This document shows, piece after piece, positions 62,606-64,000 of a stretch of DNA of 64,000 bases. How positions within the stretch are numbered: position 1 is the first letter of the stretch; every line of letters begins with the position of its first letter. The stretch comes from Holdemania sp. Marseille-P2844 (lineage in GTDB: Bacteria; Bacillota_I; Bacilli_A; Erysipelotrichales; Erysipelotrichaceae): the NCBI RefSeq assembly GCF_900120005.1, contig NZ_LT635451.1, forward strand, positions 601,848 through 665,847, in the 5' to 3' direction. Position numbers and translations under genes: made by a program. The notes under the pieces were generated by a model. The model searched no databases and was not told the origin of the DNA. It saw only the letters and a program-made list of their open reading frames with translations.

Positions 62606-64000
62606 ATGAATAATCGTCAGTTAAGAATACTTTATTATTTTTTCAGCAATGCCGCGCCCTGTAAATCCGGCGACATCGCCCGGGAATTGAAATTAAGCTC
62701 GCGCACGATCCGCGACACCATCAAAGAAATGCAGCCGGCCTGTCAGGAAAACGGTTTTTCCATTCATTCGCGCAGAAACTACGGATTCGAGATTCAGATC
62801 GAGGATGAACAACTCTATCAAGCGTTCGCCGATCAGATCAACGTTACCTGCACGGTGCTCAACCAGATTAAATACAACGAAAATGAAAGCTTTCTCTTTA
62901 TCGCGCGAAAGCTGGCGTCGATCGACGATTGGATTAAAATCGACGATCTGGCGGAAGAACTCAATTTTTCCCGCAGCGCTTTAAGCCCGGTTATCTCAGA
63001 TATCACAACGTATTTCCGAAATCATCAGCTGACGATCCTGCATAAAAAAGGCAAAGGCATCAAGCTGACTGGATCGGAAATCAACTACCGTATGGCAATC
63101 ATCCAGCTGATCGGGCCACTGCATCACCAGACCCTAATTCAAAAAGATGAAACGGCGTATAACCAATTCGTCTATTGCGATCGGGATTTATTTTTAGCGA
63201 TCCGCCGGGAATTCAAAATTTTTATTTCCGGCAGCGGAATCCACTTTACCGACGCAATGTTTATCTGGCTGTCATTTTATCTGATTGTACTCATGAATCG
63301 GCGCAAGCATGGTTATTCGATTGAGGCCAGTCCGGCCTTTGATTTTTTGAATCAAACGGCGTTTTTCCAGCCGGCTGCCGCGCTTTTTGAGCATCTCAGT
63401 CAAAGCTTTCCCAGCGATTTCAATGTGGATATCAACGAAGTTTATCAGTTTGCGGCATTGATGATGAGCAGAGCGGATATCAGCGACGCCCGCCGTTTTT
63501 TACGCTCAGTCGAAGCTTCGCCAATCGCTGAAACTTTTAGACAGATCAGCGAAGATTGCCACCGCTTTTTAATTCGTCAATTTAATCTGCGGCTGACAGA
63601 CAATCCAACTTTCTGCAATGAATTTCAACTCCATTTAGCGCAGATCATGATTAAACATTATTTCCATTTTGAAACAAAAATTACCTTCGGCGGCGTCATC
63701 ACCAATAAATTTTCCCTCGTTTCCCCTTTAGTCACTTATCTTGGTTTTGAAGTTGCTTCACATCTGGAAAGTAAATGGCGCTTATCGCTATCCGGTGACG
63801 ATTATTTTCGATTTATTAACTTCTTCATGACCTTACTGGCGTCGATTCCGGTTCCCATTCGAAAGAAACGCCTTCTGATCACCTCTGGCGCGGGGTTATC
63901 CTATTCCAGGTTTATCGGAAAACTGATCACAAATGAATTCGGTGCGTATATTGAAACTATCCGAGTATGCGAGTTTTATGAAATCCGGCATCTGAACTCT
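62606..64000 (+). CDS. PRD-type (BglG/MtlR-like) transcriptional regulator, 3' truncated by window
   Basis: 465 codons are visible and the frame is open at the right edge. The N-terminus has a helix-turn-helix (CKSGDIARELKLSSRTIRDTIKEMQ) and a second one near residue 110 (IDDLAEELNFSRSALSPVISDI). Two PRD-like helical regions follow (about 190-400), and an EIIB-like segment starts with KKRLLITSGAGLSYSRFIGKLI. PTS components usually phosphorylate such regulators. The ATG at 62606 has GGGCGG four bases upstream. Divergent placement from the mannose-type PTS suggests that it controls that operon. Confidence 0.85.
   Translation, partial: MNNRQLRILYYFFSNAAPCKSGDIARELKLSSRTIRDTIKEMQPACQENGFSIHSRRNYGFEIQIEDEQLYQAFADQINVTCTVLNQIKYNENESFLFIARKLASIDDWIKIDDLAEELNFSRSALSPVISDITTYFRNHQLTILHKKGKGIKLTGSEINYRMAIIQLIGPLHHQTLIQKDETAYNQFVYCDRDLFLAIRREFKIFISGSGIHFTDAMFIWLSFYLIVLMNRRKHGYSIEASPAFDFLNQTAFFQPAAALFEHLSQSFPSDFNVDINEVYQFAALMMSRADISDARRFLRSVEASPIAETFRQISEDCHRFLIRQFNLRLTDNPTFCNEFQLHLAQIMIKHYFHFETKITFGGVITNKFSLVSPLVTYLGFEVASHLESKWRLSLSGDDYFRFINFFMTLLASIPVPIRKKRLLITSGAGLSYSRFIGKLITNEFGAYIETIRVCEFYEIRHLNS

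Overview
The window looks like chromosomal DNA of an endospore-forming, low-to-mid GC Firmicute. It carries spoIIAA-spoIIAB-sigF, a dacF-type carboxypeptidase, a spoVAC-D-E-F cluster and two spore-surface-type collagen-like proteins. AGGAGG ribosome sites and U-tailed terminators are abundant. Base composition near 50% GC and the gene content would suit an Erysipelotrichia member such as Holdemania, but that placement is a weak inference from general resemblance. Nearly all genes lie on the minus strand. The plus-strand exceptions are one tRNA-Gln, a DUF1232 gene, gltX-purA and a regulator running off the right edge. No CRISPR array, prophage or insertion sequence was seen.

Layout. 1-3.7 kb: start of a MoxR-type AAA ATPase operon with a SWIM zinc-finger protein and a helical-repeat protein. 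4-8 kb: housekeeping operon (B12-binding/radical SAM, rdgB, DUF1461, trmL, membrane protein). 8-10.1 kb: M42 peptidase plus a membrane protein. 10.2-11.2 kb: two identical tRNA-Gln(CUG) genes in inverted orientation around a DUF1232 gene. 11.6-14.5 kb: gltX-purA. 14.6-19.1 kb: AraC and WYL regulators, an unknown membrane protein, a putative lipoprotein with a likely premature stop, and an SPL-type radical SAM protein. 19.2-27.7 kb: a tight seven-gene operon encoding a VTC-type polyphosphate polymerase domain protein, DUF4956, CotH kinase, a frameshifted TIM-barrel/CBM9-like protein, a HEAT-repeat membrane protein, a processive family-2 glycosyltransferase and an exported TIM-barrel-like protein. 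This is the best candidate here for an undescribed surface-polymer system. 27.9-32.4 kb: TPR glycosyltransferase and two collagen-like proteins. 32.9-36.7 kb: purC-purF-purB behind a purine riboswitch, a leader peptide and a terminator. 36.7-41 kb: ABC-F protein, DUF4358 lipoprotein, SGNH hydrolase, scpB, scpA. 41-48.3 kb: sporulation genes interrupted by a PD-(D/E)XK nuclease gene. 48.4-54.4 kb: three tandem S9 peptidases. 54.7-62.4 kb: MATE transporter, nagA, two ChbG/YdjC deacetylases and a mannose-family PTS, facing a divergent PRD-type regulator.

How the parts fit. The PTS, the two ChbG proteins and NagA suggest uptake and deacetylation of phosphorylated N-acetylated saccharides. The collagen-like proteins with their neighbouring glycosyltransferase suggest a glycosylated spore-surface nap. 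purC-F-B and gltX-purA supply purines and charged Glu-tRNA. Many adjacent genes overlap by ATGA, TGATG or TAATG, so translational coupling is common. Where the longest open frame starts upstream of a much better ribosome site, I moved the start and say so.
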